The notes under the pieces: model-generated
Told to the model about the DNA's origin: nothing
Database searches by the model: none
Seen by the model: the letters and a program-made list of their open reading frames with translations, nothing else
Part shown: positions 44,923 to 55,043 of the stretch, one piece after another
How the letters are laid out: every line of letters starts with the position of its first letter
Numbering within the stretch: position 1 is the stretch's first letter
Program-made: the position numbers and the translations under genes
DNA from: Planctomycetota bacterium
GTDB taxonomy: Bacteria > Planctomycetota > UBA1135 > UBA2386
NCBI GenBank assembly: GCA_020638655.1
Contig: JACKIC010000008.1
Span: forward strand, 186,001 to 250,000
DNA: 64,000 nucleotides
Direction of reading: 5' to 3'

Positions 44923-46327
44923 ATGCCGCACTCCGTCATGACGATCCTCACCCCGCGGTCCATCCTCGTTCCCCTGCTGCCGCTGCTGGGCCTGCTGCCG
45001 CCGCTTGCAGCGCAGCAACCCAAGTTCGAGAAGATCACCGAGGAACGCCTGCAAGCCGCCTACGCCGACGCGCGCGCCGCCTGCGAGAAGGTGCTCGGCG
45101 CCCGGCTCGAGGAGCTTCCGGCCCTGCAGATCGCCGAGGTCGACGCCATCGCCGAGGTCATCGCCGCCGAGAACCTGCCCAGCGTGCGGCTGCGCGAACC
45201 GGACGAGGACAAGGCCGCGGCCAGCGCCACGGTGATCGGCGCCCAGATCGCGCCGCTGGTCTACGCCAAGTACGCGTGGTCGACGCGCACCTTCCTGGTG
45301 TCGCCCAAGACCTGGGAACGCACCGCGCGCAACCTGCTGCGCCCGCAGCTGACGGCCGACTCGACGCTGCGCGCGGTCATGGTGCACGAGCTCTGCCACG
45401 CCATCGACGACCGCAAGTTCGACTTCACCAGCCGGCTGCTCGAGGCCAAGACCGCCGACGCGATCACGGCGTACAGCGCCGTGATGGAAGGCCACGCGCA
45501 GCTGCAGGCGCGGCGGGTCTGCGCCAAGAGCGGCTGGACCGACGGCTTCGAGGCGTTGACCAGCTCGATCGGCGCGTTGCCCAACAAGATGCTGCTCGGC
45601 GGCGAGGGCCAGCAGCTGCTGCTGCGGGCCCAGATGGCGGTGCTCACGATGACCTACATCGACGGCGAGCGCTTCGCCGCGGCGGTCCTCGAGGCGCGAC
45701 CCGAGACCGGCGCCAGGGACATCTTCGAAGCGCCACCCAAGGACGCCGAGACGATCCTCGCGCCGCAGTGGTATCTCGATCCGGCGTCCCGCCCCGCGCG
45801 GCTCTACGACCTCGAGCCCGCGATCGACGCGTTCGTGGCGACGTTCGACAAGGACGTCTGGAGCGCCACGCGCAGCAACGTGACCGGCAAGCAGCTCGCG
45901 ACCGGGCTGACGATGTTGCCCAAGGAGGAGCTCGACGCGCTGCTCGCCTCCCTGCGCGGCGTGCGCGCCGTGCAGCTGGTCCCGACCGCCGCGCCGCAGT
46001 CCAAGGCGGCGATCCTGGTCGCCGTCGAGTTCGACAGCGAGGACGCCGCGCGGCGCTGGATCGCCATCACCAAACGCGTGAGCGAGCACAAGGACGAGAC
46101 CATGGACAAGGGCATCCTGCGCATCACCGGCTCGAAGACCACCGAGCTGGCCGGCGATCCCCTGCGCGGCTACCTGCAGGAGAAGCAGATGAGGAACGGC
46201 GGCCTCGCCTTCGGCGTCTCGTCGATCGACGTGATGCAGGGCCGCGTCGCGCTCGAGACGATCTTCAGCGGCGATCCGCCGGAGGTCGCGGCGCACTGCA
46301 AGCTGGTCGAAGACCTGCTCGGCAAGG

Positions 46328-46344
<17 letters not shown>
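44923..46344 (+). CDS. Exported putative zinc metallopeptidase
   Basis: A 473-residue exported protein with a long signal peptide (core ILVPLLPLLGLLPPLAAQQ). The gluzincin motif HELCH lies at 155-159 and a candidate third ligand Glu189 in VMEGHAQ, the spacing and GHA context expected for such enzymes. The remaining domain (~300-470) is helical with no assigned family. I could not place it in a named peptidase family. The ATG at 44923 is used; a second Met five codons later is equally possible. The 3' end overlaps the convergent NAD(P)-binding gene by 17 bases. Confidence 0.68.
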
Positions 46345-47065
<721 letters not shown>

Positions 47066-47074
47066 CGGGGACCG

Positions 47075-48244
47075 ATGATGCGCGATGCGACTGGCAGCGT
47101 CCACCTGCAGTGGTGCTGGCGCGGCACTCCGGCCCTCAGTCTCCCAGCCGCAGATGCAGACCCGGCGAGTGACCGAGATGGCAGGACGCAGGCAGTCGTG
47201 CACGGCGTACCCGACACGTGGCTGGGGCGCACGACAGGACACCTGGTCCTCGCCGCGGAATCCGCCTCGACCTCCAATTCGTTGGTCCTCAGCATCACCT
47301 CGGGTCGCATCCTGGGATCCGCAGACGACCAGCCGGCACCGACCACGCCACCGAGCGCGTTCGGCGGGCTCGATCTGATCGTGAAGCCTGCGTCTACGCT
47401 CCGCATCGAGGTGACGCGCAGCGGGCTCCCGGTCCCCGGTGTCGGCCTGACCGCGGACTTCCGCTTCGAACTGCATCCCGATCCGAACGAGCCGACGACC
47501 ACTACGCGCGGACGGCTCTGCGTCGACGCGACCACCGGCCAGGATGGAGTTGCGAGTATCGACCCGGCCCCCGCCGGGCACCTGCTGCTCGCCATCGATG
47601 ATCACCACGACGTGCCCACCGCGATCCTGCCGCGCTCCTCGCCGACGAACGACGCGGTGCGCATCGATCTGGATCGCTGGCCCGTGGTCACCTGGCAGGT
47701 CGCCGAGCGCGGTGCGGCGGGCCTGCGGCCGCGGCTGCTGCTGTGGCCAGCCGAAGGCGGAGCCCCCCATGCGCCTCCACTCGTGGTCGTGACCGACCGC
47801 AGCGACCGGTGCCGCGTGCGCATGGAGCCAGGCAACTGGCTGGCCGCTGCCACCGACGGCCGCGGGTTCACCGTACAGATCGCGAGCATCGCGGAGGCGC
47901 CGCCGGACGCCCCCTTGCGCCTGGCGCTGCAGCCGCTCGCCCGCTTCGCCGGTCGGGTCGTCGACGCGCGCGGCGACCCGGTTGCCGGCGTGACCGTCAG
48001 AACTCCCTTCGGCACGGACTTCGGGCTCCCCGAAGGTGTGAGCACGCTCGATCGCCTGCTGCGTGAGCATCACCTGGCACTCGACTACGGGCTGACCCCT
48101 CAGGTGCGGACGGACAACGACGGCCGCTTCGAGTTGTTCTTCCTGCCGCTCGCCGGCATCAAGCGCGACGCCGTGGCTGGGCAGGATTCGCCGCGGATCC
48201 CGCTCACGCCGCGCACGGACGTCGAGTTCCGGCTGCGGCGCTGA
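47075..48244 (+). CDS. Carboxypeptidase-regulatory-like domain protein, possibly 5'-truncated
   Basis: A 389-residue protein of unknown function. A carboxypeptidase regulatory-like (transthyretin-type) beta-sandwich is visible at ~290-345 and again near the end (FAGRVVDARGDPVAGVTVRT and VRTDNDGRFELFFLPL). The middle is also beta-rich, with similar sandwiches probable at ~110-180. Such domains are normally in exported proteins, yet no signal peptide is present, and the start lies nine bases from the divergent ATG at 47065, leaving no room for a promoter. The gene may have lost its 5' end, or the divergent neighbour's start may lie further in. Confidence 0.6.
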   Translation: MMRDATGSVHLQWCWRGTPALSLPAADADPASDRDGRTQAVVHGVPDTWLGRTTGHLVLAAESASTSNSLVLSITSGRILGSADDQPAPTTPPSAFGGLDLIVKPASTLRIEVTRSGLPVPGVGLTADFRFELHPDPNEPTTTTRGRLCVDATTGQDGVASIDPAPAGHLLLAIDDHHDVPTAILPRSSPTNDAVRIDLDRWPVVTWQVAERGAAGLRPRLLLWPAEGGAPHAPPLVVVTDRSDRCRVRMEPGNWLAAATDGRGFTVQIASIAEAPPDAPLRLALQPLARFAGRVVDARGDPVAGVTVRTPFGTDFGLPEGVSTLDRLLREHHLALDYGLTPQVRTDNDGRFELFFLPLAGIKRDAVAGQDSPRIPLTPRTDVEFRLRR

Positions 48245-48270
48245 ACCGCCACCCGTCCTGCGGTAGCAGC

Positions 48271-49656
48271 TCAGTACTCACGCAGCTTCTTCATGCCCGG
48301 CATCGGCACCGGGTACTTGCCGTCGGGCCCCGCGAGCAGCGGCGCCGGCGAGTCGAGCGTGAGCTTGTCGACGTCGGGCGCGAACTCGTGGTCGCCGTTG
48401 AGGATCTGCTCGTAGGAGATCTCCTGGCCGGTGTGCGCGGCCATGCGCCCCATCGCGGTCACGAGGCTGGTCTTCACGCCGGTCTCGACCTCGTTGTACT
48501 CCTTGCCCGCGACGATCGCGGCGATCAGCTCGTTCCACTCGTTCTGGTAGGGATCCTGCTGGTCGCGCGGCACGTCGGACTGCCAGATGCGGTCCTTGAC
48601 GGTCTGCGTCTGGGCGCGATAGGTGCTCGACGGCAGGCCGCAGTCGCCGTTGGCCGAGACCACCGCCATGCCCTTGGTGCCGTGCGCGTAGCTCGAGTAG
48701 ATCTGCTTGCAGCCCGGGATGCAGCGGCCGTCGAAGAACATCTTGCTGCCGTCGGCGAACGTGTATTCGACCGCGTAGGTGTCGAAGTTCTGGTCGATGT
48801 AGACGCCCTCCTCGCTCTGCCGGTAGTGGCGCCCGCCCACGGCCTGCGCCGCGATCGGCCAGCTGCCCTTCATCCAGCACAGGTGGTCGACGATGTGGAT
48901 GTTGAAGTCGCTGAAGTTGCCGCCGCTGGCCCACAGGAAGCTGTGGAAGCGCTGGATCTGGTACATCAGCTCGCTGATGCCCTCGGGCTTGGGCAGCGAG
49001 CGGAAGAACGCGGCCGGCCCGTGCATGCGGTAACCGCGCATCATCACGATGTCGCCGATCTCGCCATTGGCGATGCGGTCCCGCAGCTCGCGCATGCCGT
49101 AGTTGTGGCGCGACATCAGGCCGACGCCGACGCGCAGTCCCTTCTGCTTGGCCTTCTCGTTGAGCTCGAGCATGCGTTTGCTGGTCGGCCCGTCGACGGC
49201 GACGGGCTTCTCCATGAACACGTTGAGCCCCTTCTCGATCGCGTAGGCGTAGTGCACCCAACGGAACGCCGGCGGCGTGGTCAGGATCACGATGTCGCCG
49301 GGACGCAGGCAGTCCATCGCCTTGCGGTAGCCGTCGAAGCCGACGAACTGGTGCTCGGCCGGCACGTTGGCGCGGTCGCCGAAGCGCTCCATCAGCGCCT
49401 CGACGACGTCCGCGGGCTTGCCGGCGAACACGTCCGCGACGGCGGCCAGCTGCAGCGACGCGCCGGGCACGGCCAGCGCGTTGGTCGCCGCGCCGCCGCC
49501 GCGGCCGCCGCAGCCGACCAGGGCGACGCGGATGGTGTCGCTGCCGCCGACGTGCACGCCGGCCGCCGCGGAGCGGGCGAGCACCGAGGCGGCGGCCAGA
49601 CCGCCCGAGGTGGCGAGGAACTCACGACGCGTGCTGACGAAGGGCGCGGGTTTCAT
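48271..49656 (-). CDS. Tat-exported Gfo/Idh/MocA family oxidoreductase
   Basis: A 461-residue periplasmic-type sugar oxidoreductase. The N-terminus carries a twin-arginine signal (STRREFLATSGGLAAASVLA), so the folded, cofactor-loaded enzyme is exported. The Rossmann domain shows VALVGCGGRGGGAATNAL, and the family's catalytic lysine lies in NVFMEKPVAVDG. The second domain has MSRHNYGMRELRDRI, GDIVMMRGYRMHGPA and NFSDFNIHIVDHLCWM with the conserved His-Asp-His pattern. Exported members are abundant in planctomycetes and act on unusual sugars. Convergent with the preceding gene and unlinked to others here. Confidence 0.88.
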   Translation of the reverse strand: MKPAPFVSTRREFLATSGGLAAASVLARSAAAGVHVGGSDTIRVALVGCGGRGGGAATNALAVPGASLQLAAVADVFAGKPADVVEALMERFGDRANVPAEHQFVGFDGYRKAMDCLRPGDIVILTTPPAFRWVHYAYAIEKGLNVFMEKPVAVDGPTSKRMLELNEKAKQKGLRVGVGLMSRHNYGMRELRDRIANGEIGDIVMMRGYRMHGPAAFFRSLPKPEGISELMYQIQRFHSFLWASGGNFSDFNIHIVDHLCWMKGSWPIAAQAVGGRHYRQSEEGVYIDQNFDTYAVEYTFADGSKMFFDGRCIPGCKQIYSSYAHGTKGMAVVSANGDCGLPSSTYRAQTQTVKDRIWQSDVPRDQQDPYQNEWNELIAAIVAGKEYNEVETGVKTSLVTAMGRMAAHTGQEISYEQILNGDHEFAPDVDKLTLDSPAPLLAGPDGKYPVPMPGMKKLREY

Positions 49657-49736
49657 GCACCAATCGTGGCGGCTGGTCGCCGTGATTCAATCGGGCCGAA
49701 TGTCACATGCCGTCCCGACGCCGGCTCCAGCGGCGA

Positions 49737-51314
49737 TCAGCGCACCTCGAACGACAGTCCGCCCGACACTCCGTCGAGCGGACCGAACGTCCCGATCGGC
49801 GTCGCCAGCGCCCCCCACTGCGCGTGCAACAGGACCCCGACCAGCCCCGGATCCATCGGCACGGGGCACGCGATCGCCGCGGCGCCGCTGGCGTCGGTGT
49901 CGATCATCGTCGAGTAGAGCCCTGACACCAGCTGCAGACAGCCCGGCAGACCGTAGCGTTCGAGGCCGCGCGGCAGCGGTTCGCCGAGCCACGTCGTCAC
50001 GCTGTCACCGATGCCGAACAACGCCGCGCCACCGGGCACCCCGCCGCGCAGATCGAAGGCGAACCCCGTGTTGCCCGACAGCGGCTGCCCGATCGGCCGC
50101 AGCACCGGCGCACTGAGTACGCCGTGGCACGCGTTGCCGAACTCGAACGTGCCGGAGTACTCGTCCGCGCCGATGTCGACCTCGTCCCCGAGCGTACGCG
50201 GATCGCCGAACAGATCGGTGGCGAGCGCCTCGGGGTGCGGCACGCCGTGGTTGCGCGCCGGTGACTCCCAGCTGATCTGCACTCCATCGGCGCGCAGCAA
50301 CGGATCAGCGAGGATCGTGCCGTTGTTGGTACCGCCGTCGGGCCACGCACCGCCGTAGACCGTGGGGCCGAACAGCACGTTGTGGCTGAACACGTGCGTG
50401 ATCTCGGGTCGCCACAGATCGCCGAACAGCAGCACGGGCGCCCCGACCATGATGTTGTCGACCATGGTGATCACGGCCGGCGGGCGATAGGCGTGCATCG
50501 CCGCCCCCAGGCCGCTGTTGCCTACGATCGTGTTGTGCACCAGCGTCAGCGTGCCGTTGGTGTAGTCGATGCCACCGCCGCGGCTGGCGACGTTGCCTTC
50601 GATCAGGTTCTGCACGACCCGGTAGTCCCCGGAATTGGCGAACGACAGACCGCCGCCGTAGCTGGCGGTATTGCCGCTGATGCGGTTGCCGACGATGCGC
50701 GGGCTGCCGGCGTTGTTGCAGGCGATGCCGCCGCCGGTCAGCGCGGCGTTGTCGCGGATGCGATTGCCGACGATCTCGCTCGCGCCGGCGCCGAGCAGGC
50801 TGATCCCGCCGCCGCTCACCTGGCCGATCGACTGGGTGTTGCCGGCGATCAGGTTGTCTGCGATGAGCGGGCCGCCGAAGTACACCCCGATGCCACCGCC
50901 GCGGGCGCTGGTCCGGTTCTGCACGACGTGGTTGCCGCGGATCGTCGGCGAACACTGGTTGACGTAGATGCCGCCGGCGTCGAAGCCGTTGCCGCCGCGG
51001 ATCGTGAAGCCCTCGATCACGGCCTGGCGCGAACTCCCGGGCAGACAGGTGATGACCGGGTCGAACGTGGTGGTCGAGAGCACCGTGCGTTCGGGCCCGG
51101 CGCCGCGCAGGACGACGTCTCGGCCGGGGAACACGATCGGCCCCGCGTAGTTGCCCGGCGCGACCAGTACGACGTCCGCCGCCTGGGCGGCGTCGAGCGC
51201 GGCCTGCACCGTGGGGTATTGCGACGGCACGTGCAATACGGTCTGCGCGGACAGGATGGACGCGAACGGCATCGCGGCGGCAGCGAGGAAGAGTTGACGC
51301 AACATGGCGGACAT
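49737..51314 (-). CDS. Exported right-handed beta-helix protein with shared C-terminal module
   Basis: A 525-residue exported protein; MSAMLRQLFLAAAAMPFASI is a signal peptide ending at LSAQ (the ATG at 51305 is an equal start candidate). PTVQAALDAAQAADVVLVAP opens a pectate-lyase-like right-handed beta-helix. Turns such as GNHVVQNRTSARGGGIGVYF, GNRIRDNAALTGGGIACNN and GNRISGNTASYGGGLSFAN make ~10 coils (residues ~30-370). From GNACHG the C-terminal module begins, with ERYGLPGCLQL and LLHAQWGALATPIG. It may bind or cleave an external polysaccharide; no catalytic residues can be assigned. Confidence 0.83.
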   Translation of the reverse strand: MSAMLRQLFLAAAAMPFASILSAQTVLHVPSQYPTVQAALDAAQAADVVLVAPGNYAGPIVFPGRDVVLRGAGPERTVLSTTTFDPVITCLPGSSRQAVIEGFTIRGGNGFDAGGIYVNQCSPTIRGNHVVQNRTSARGGGIGVYFGGPLIADNLIAGNTQSIGQVSGGGISLLGAGASEIVGNRIRDNAALTGGGIACNNAGSPRIVGNRISGNTASYGGGLSFANSGDYRVVQNLIEGNVASRGGGIDYTNGTLTLVHNTIVGNSGLGAAMHAYRPPAVITMVDNIMVGAPVLLFGDLWRPEITHVFSHNVLFGPTVYGGAWPDGGTNNGTILADPLLRADGVQISWESPARNHGVPHPEALATDLFGDPRTLGDEVDIGADEYSGTFEFGNACHGVLSAPVLRPIGQPLSGNTGFAFDLRGGVPGGAALFGIGDSVTTWLGEPLPRGLERYGLPGCLQLVSGLYSTMIDTDASGAAAIACPVPMDPGLVGVLLHAQWGALATPIGTFGPLDGVSGGLSFEVR

Positions 51315-51376
51315 GGTGCCGCGAGCAGGTGGCGCGACAACCCTTGGGCTCGCGTTGCGCACCCGATGGTGCCTCC

Positions 51377-51382
51377 TACACT
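51377..51382 (+). promoter_or_regulatory. Putative -10 element TACACT of the small membrane protein gene
   Basis: TACACT ends 11 bases before the ATG at 51394. Confidence 0.4.
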
Positions 51383-51393
51383 GCGAGCCTGCC

Positions 51394-51801
51394 ATGACAA
51401 CCGACCCGACGGCCGCGGGGTGCATCGACCAAACCGACGCCGACACTCGCCGCGAAAGGCGCACGGTGTCCTGGTGCGCGGCGGGCCTGTGGCTCACCGG
51501 GCCCATGGCGATCGCGACGTACCTGGCCGTTCTGACGATCTGGCCGCGCAGCTACGAGGGCTGGTCCGGCATCTTCCTGCTCTTGGCGCTCGTCGGTCAC
51601 GTGCTCGGTCCAGTCCTCTGGATCGTGCTGTTGCGCCGCTCCGTCTGGTTCCGCACCCACGCGCTGCTGTGGCTCTACCCGGCGTATCTGCTCGCGCTGG
51701 TGACCTCGGTCCCTTTCGGCCTCGAGGCGCTCGTGGTCACGGTCTGCGTCGCCTCCCTCGCCATGCCGATCGCGATGGCCTGGCACCTGGTGCGTCGCTG
51801 A
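51394..51801 (+). CDS. Small integral membrane protein
   Basis: A 135-residue protein with a ~25-residue polar N-terminus and three or four hydrophobic segments (AAGLWLTGPMAIATYLAVL, GIFLLLALVGHVLGPVLWIV, LLWLYPAYLLALVTSVPFGL and ALVVTVCVASLAMPIAMAW). No family is recognised and no charged residues suggest transport. It is preceded by a TACACT hexamer and followed at 105 bases by the large propeller gene, so probably monocistronic. Confidence that it is a real gene rests on its membrane-protein pattern and clean start. Confidence 0.6.
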   Translation: MTTDPTAAGCIDQTDADTRRERRTVSWCAAGLWLTGPMAIATYLAVLTIWPRSYEGWSGIFLLLALVGHVLGPVLWIVLLRRSVWFRTHALLWLYPAYLLALVTSVPFGLEALVVTVCVASLAMPIAMAWHLVRR

Positions 51802-51866
51802 GCGGCGCACACGCATTTGCGACATCTTCCCGATCGCTCGCGTCGCGCCGCACGGCCGGCCATCCG

Positions 51867-51872
51867 TATGCT
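51867..51872 (+). promoter_or_regulatory. Possible -10 element TATGCT of the VPS10-like pair
   Basis: TATGCT lies 34 bases before the ATG at 51907, leaving a short C-rich leader, unlike the shorter spacing at other genes here. Confidence 0.3.
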
Positions 51873-51906
51873 CGGCCCCTCGTCCCCCCGCCGCCCGCAA
51901 CCTCCC

Positions 51907-54900
51907 ATGCGCCGACCGCTCCTGGCCGTCACGGCCCTGTCGCTGTCCCTGCCTCCGCTCCTCGCCCAAGGCTTCGGCCCCCAGGGCGGCAACCGGCCCG
52001 CGCGCCCGACCGCGCCGCCCGACCCGGTGTTCACCGCGGCGATGGTCAAGGACCTGGCGTGGCGCAACCTGGGCCCGGTCAACCCGACGGGCCGCATCAC
52101 CGACATCGAGGTGCACCCGGCGCGCCAGAACACCTGGTTCGTCGGCACCGCCGGCGGCGGTGTCTGGAAGACCGACAACGCGGGCACCACGTGGAAGAAC
52201 GTCTTCGACCGCTTCGCCACGGTGTCGATCGGCGACGTCGCCACGGCCCCCAGCGACCCCGACATCGTCTGGGTCGGCACCGGTGAGGAGAACGCGCGCA
52301 ACTCGGTGCAATGGGGCGACGGCGTCTACAAGTCGACCGACGGCGGCGCCACGTTCACGCACATGGGCCTGCGCGAGACGTTCCAGATCGGCCACATCGC
52401 GATCCACCCCACCAACCCCGACATCGTCTACGTCGCGGCGCTCGGCCGGCTGTGGGGCGAGAACGAGGAGCGCGGCGTCTACAAGACCACCGACGGCGGC
52501 AAGAACTGGCAGCGGGTGCTGTTCCTCGACGACAAGACCGGCTGCATCGAAGTGCGCGTGCACCCCAAGGACCCGGACACCGTGTTCGCGTGCATGTTCG
52601 AGCGCAAGCGCCCGATCTTCGACGACAACGACCCCAGCGTGCGTTTCGGCGAGAAGGCGGGCCTCTACAAGAGCACCGACGGCGGCGCCAACTGGAAGGA
52701 GCTGACCAACGGCCTGCCCTCGTGCCAGTGGGGCCGCAGCGGCATCGACCTGCTCGGGGACAGCAACACGATGTTCCTGATCGCCGAGAGCGAACGCAGC
52801 GGCTGGATCGCCGGCGACCACAAGGACCGCCGGCCCGGCGACCCGGTCGAAGAGACGCGCGGGCAGGGCCAGGGCCAGCAGGGGCAGGCCCCCCAGCGCC
52901 GCCGCCCCGGCACGGCGCTGATCGGCATCCCCCTCGAAGGGGAAGACGGCCCCGAGGGCAGCCCCGGCGCGATGCTCGGCGAGTTGACCGAAGGCGGCGC
53001 GCTCGAGCAGGCGGGCCTCAAGACCGGCGACCGCATCACCAAGCTCGGCGACGCCGCGGTCACGGGCTACGAGCAGATGCTCGAGATCGTGCGCGCCTCG
53101 GTCGGCGGCGACAAGGTGACCGTCACCTACGTGCGCGACGACGAGACCAGCACGGTCGAGATCACCTACGGCACGCGCGCCCCGCAAGGCGGCCAGGGCG
53201 GCGGCGGCGGTGGCCCCAACGGTCCGTACGGCGCGCGCCTGAACGGGCAGGTCGAGAACAAGCAGCACCTGCAGGGCGAGCTCGGCTACGAGACCGGCGG
53301 CATCTTCCGCAGCGACGACCGCGGCGAGAGCTGGACGCGCATCAACAGCCTGACCGAGCGGCCGTTCTACTACTCGGTGATCCGCGTCGATCCGCAGTCC
53401 GACCAGAACCTCTACTGCGTCGGCACCACGCTGTGGGGCAGCAGCGACGGCGGCAAGAAGTTCGCGGGCATCAACCGCGGCATCCACGTCGACTTCCACA
53501 CCATCTGGGTCGACCCCGACGACGAGGGGCACCTGCTCGCCGGCTGCGACGGCGGCGTCAACGAGACCTTCGACGGCGGCAAGAACTGGCGCGTGCACAA
53601 GGGCTTCTCGGTGGCGCAGTACTACGACGTCGTCGCCGACAACAGCGTGCCCTACAACGTGGTCGGCGGCCTGCAGGACAACGGCACCTGGGTCGGCCCG
53701 TCGCGCAGCCGCAACCGCGAGGGCATCACCGCGGCCGACTGGGTGACGATCTACGGCGGCGACGGCTTCGGCGCGCAGACCGATCCGGTCGAGCCCTGGA
53801 TCGTGTTCGCGACCAGCCAGAACGGCGCGATGGGCGCCGTCGACATGCGCACCGGCGGCTCGATGCGCGTGCAGCGCGACCGCCCCGAGGACGGCCAGGC
53901 GCGCTGGAACTGGGACTCGCCGTTCATCCTGTCGCCGCACAACCGCCTCACGGTCTACCACGCCGGCAGCCACGTGTTCCGCGGCGAGCGCTACGCGCAC
54001 CTGGACAACAGCGCCGCGCGCAGCGGCCAGGACGCCGTCAACAACCGCGGCACGATGCGCATGCGCTGCATCTCCAAGGACCTCGGCGCGACCAAGGAAG
54101 GCACCGCGGTGTCGATCGCCGAGAGCCCGCGCGTGCAGGGCCTTCTCTACGTCGGCACCGACGACGGCGCCCTGTGGCGCACCGAGGACGGCGGCGTCAA
54201 CTGGGCCCGCATCGACAACAACCTGCCGATCGTCGCGCCGCGCTACGTCAGCGACATCGTGCCGTCGTACGCCGCCGACGACCGCGTCTACCTGACCCTC
54301 GACGGCCACCGCTTCGACGACTTCTCGACCTACGTGTTCGTCTCCGAGGACCGCGGCAACACGTGGCACTCGCTGGGCATCGACCTGCCGACGCAGGAGC
54401 CGTGCTACGCGGTGATGGAAGACCCGCGCAACGAGAACCTGCTGTTCCTGGGCACCGAGTACGGCTGCCACGTGTCGCTCGACCGCGGCCAGCAGTGGTT
54501 CCCGCTCGGGCGCGGTCTGCCGACGGTCGCCGTGCGCGACCTGTTCGTGCAGGACCGCGACAGCGACCTGGTGATCGCGACGCACGGCCGCGGCGTCTGG
54601 GTGCTCGACATCGAGGCGCTGCGGCAGACCACGGCCGACGTCGCCAAGGCGCCCGCGCACCTGTTCGCGGTCGAGCCCGCGATCCTGTGGCGCATGACCA
54701 GCCGCGGCCTGCAGGGTCACGCCGACCACAAGGCCGAGAACCCGCCCTACGGCGCGACCTTCCACGTCTGGCTCGCCGAGACACCCAAGGAGGCGCCGGT
54801 GCTCACCGTGCACGACCTCACGGGCAAGGAGATCGCCAAGGTCACGGGCAAGGCCCAGGCCGGCCTGCAGGCCGTCAACTGGGACGCCCGCGTCGAACGG

Positions 54901-55038
54901 CGCCTCGCCGCTCCCGGCAGCTACTCCGTGCGCCTCGCCGGCCACGGCGACCTCGGCGCGCAGCCGTTCGAGCTGCTGCCCGACCCGGCCGCGGCCCCCG
55001 CCGCCGAGCCCACCAACCCCCTCACCGACCGCGAGTGA
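51907..55038 (+). CDS. Exported VPS10/sortilin-type BNR propeller protein with PDZ domain
   Basis: A 1043-residue exported protein (signal peptide MRRPLLAVTALSLSLPPLLA). Asp-box repeats (KSTDGGATF, KTTDGGKNW, KSTDGGANW, FRSDDRGESW, RTEDGGVNW and others) make two BNR propellers of the VPS10/WD40-like glycosidase type found widely in Bacteroidetes and planctomycetes. Inserted between blades at ~337-422 is a PDZ domain (GTALIGIPL, GGALEQAGLKTGDRITKLGD, VTVTYVRDD), preceded by a Gln/Gly/Pro linker. This suggests capture of protein C-termini. The C-terminal ~100 residues are a beta-sandwich (VLTVHDLTGKEIAKVTGKA). Function unproven; protein quality control or peptide binding outside the cell is an inference. 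Five bases before its paralogue. Confidence 0.85.
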   Translation: MRRPLLAVTALSLSLPPLLAQGFGPQGGNRPARPTAPPDPVFTAAMVKDLAWRNLGPVNPTGRITDIEVHPARQNTWFVGTAGGGVWKTDNAGTTWKNVFDRFATVSIGDVATAPSDPDIVWVGTGEENARNSVQWGDGVYKSTDGGATFTHMGLRETFQIGHIAIHPTNPDIVYVAALGRLWGENEERGVYKTTDGGKNWQRVLFLDDKTGCIEVRVHPKDPDTVFACMFERKRPIFDDNDPSVRFGEKAGLYKSTDGGANWKELTNGLPSCQWGRSGIDLLGDSNTMFLIAESERSGWIAGDHKDRRPGDPVEETRGQGQGQQGQAPQRRRPGTALIGIPLEGEDGPEGSPGAMLGELTEGGALEQAGLKTGDRITKLGDAAVTGYEQMLEIVRASVGGDKVTVTYVRDDETSTVEITYGTRAPQGGQGGGGGGPNGPYGARLNGQVENKQHLQGELGYETGGIFRSDDRGESWTRINSLTERPFYYSVIRVDPQSDQNLYCVGTTLWGSSDGGKKFAGINRGIHVDFHTIWVDPDDEGHLLAGCDGGVNETFDGGKNWRVHKGFSVAQYYDVVADNSVPYNVVGGLQDNGTWVGPSRSRNREGITAADWVTIYGGDGFGAQTDPVEPWIVFATSQNGAMGAVDMRTGGSMRVQRDRPEDGQARWNWDSPFILSPHNRLTVYHAGSHVFRGERYAHLDNSAARSGQDAVNNRGTMRMRCISKDLGATKEGTAVSIAESPRVQGLLYVGTDDGALWRTEDGGVNWARIDNNLPIVAPRYVSDIVPSYAADDRVYLTLDGHRFDDFSTYVFVSEDRGNTWHSLGIDLPTQEPCYAVMEDPRNENLLFLGTEYGCHVSLDRGQQWFPLGRGLPTVAVRDLFVQDRDSDLVIATHGRGVWVLDIEALRQTTADVAKAPAHLFAVEPAILWRMTSRGLQGHADHKAENPPYGATFHVWLAETPKEAPVLTVHDLTGKEIAKVTGKAQAGLQAVNWDARVERRLAAPGSYSVRLAGHGDLGAQPFELLPDPAAAPAAEPTNPLTDRE

Positions 55039-55043
55039 TCCCC

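Noticed and set aside
51376..54945. A ~1189-residue minus-strand open frame across the first propeller gene.
   Set aside because: Same reason: antisense of a well-supported coding region, with no signal peptide or domain.
52311..55043. Continuous open frame upstream of the second propeller gene, which might suggest a single giant protein.
   Set aside because: That stretch is an off-frame reading of the first propeller gene; the second gene has its own ATG and signal peptide at 55044.
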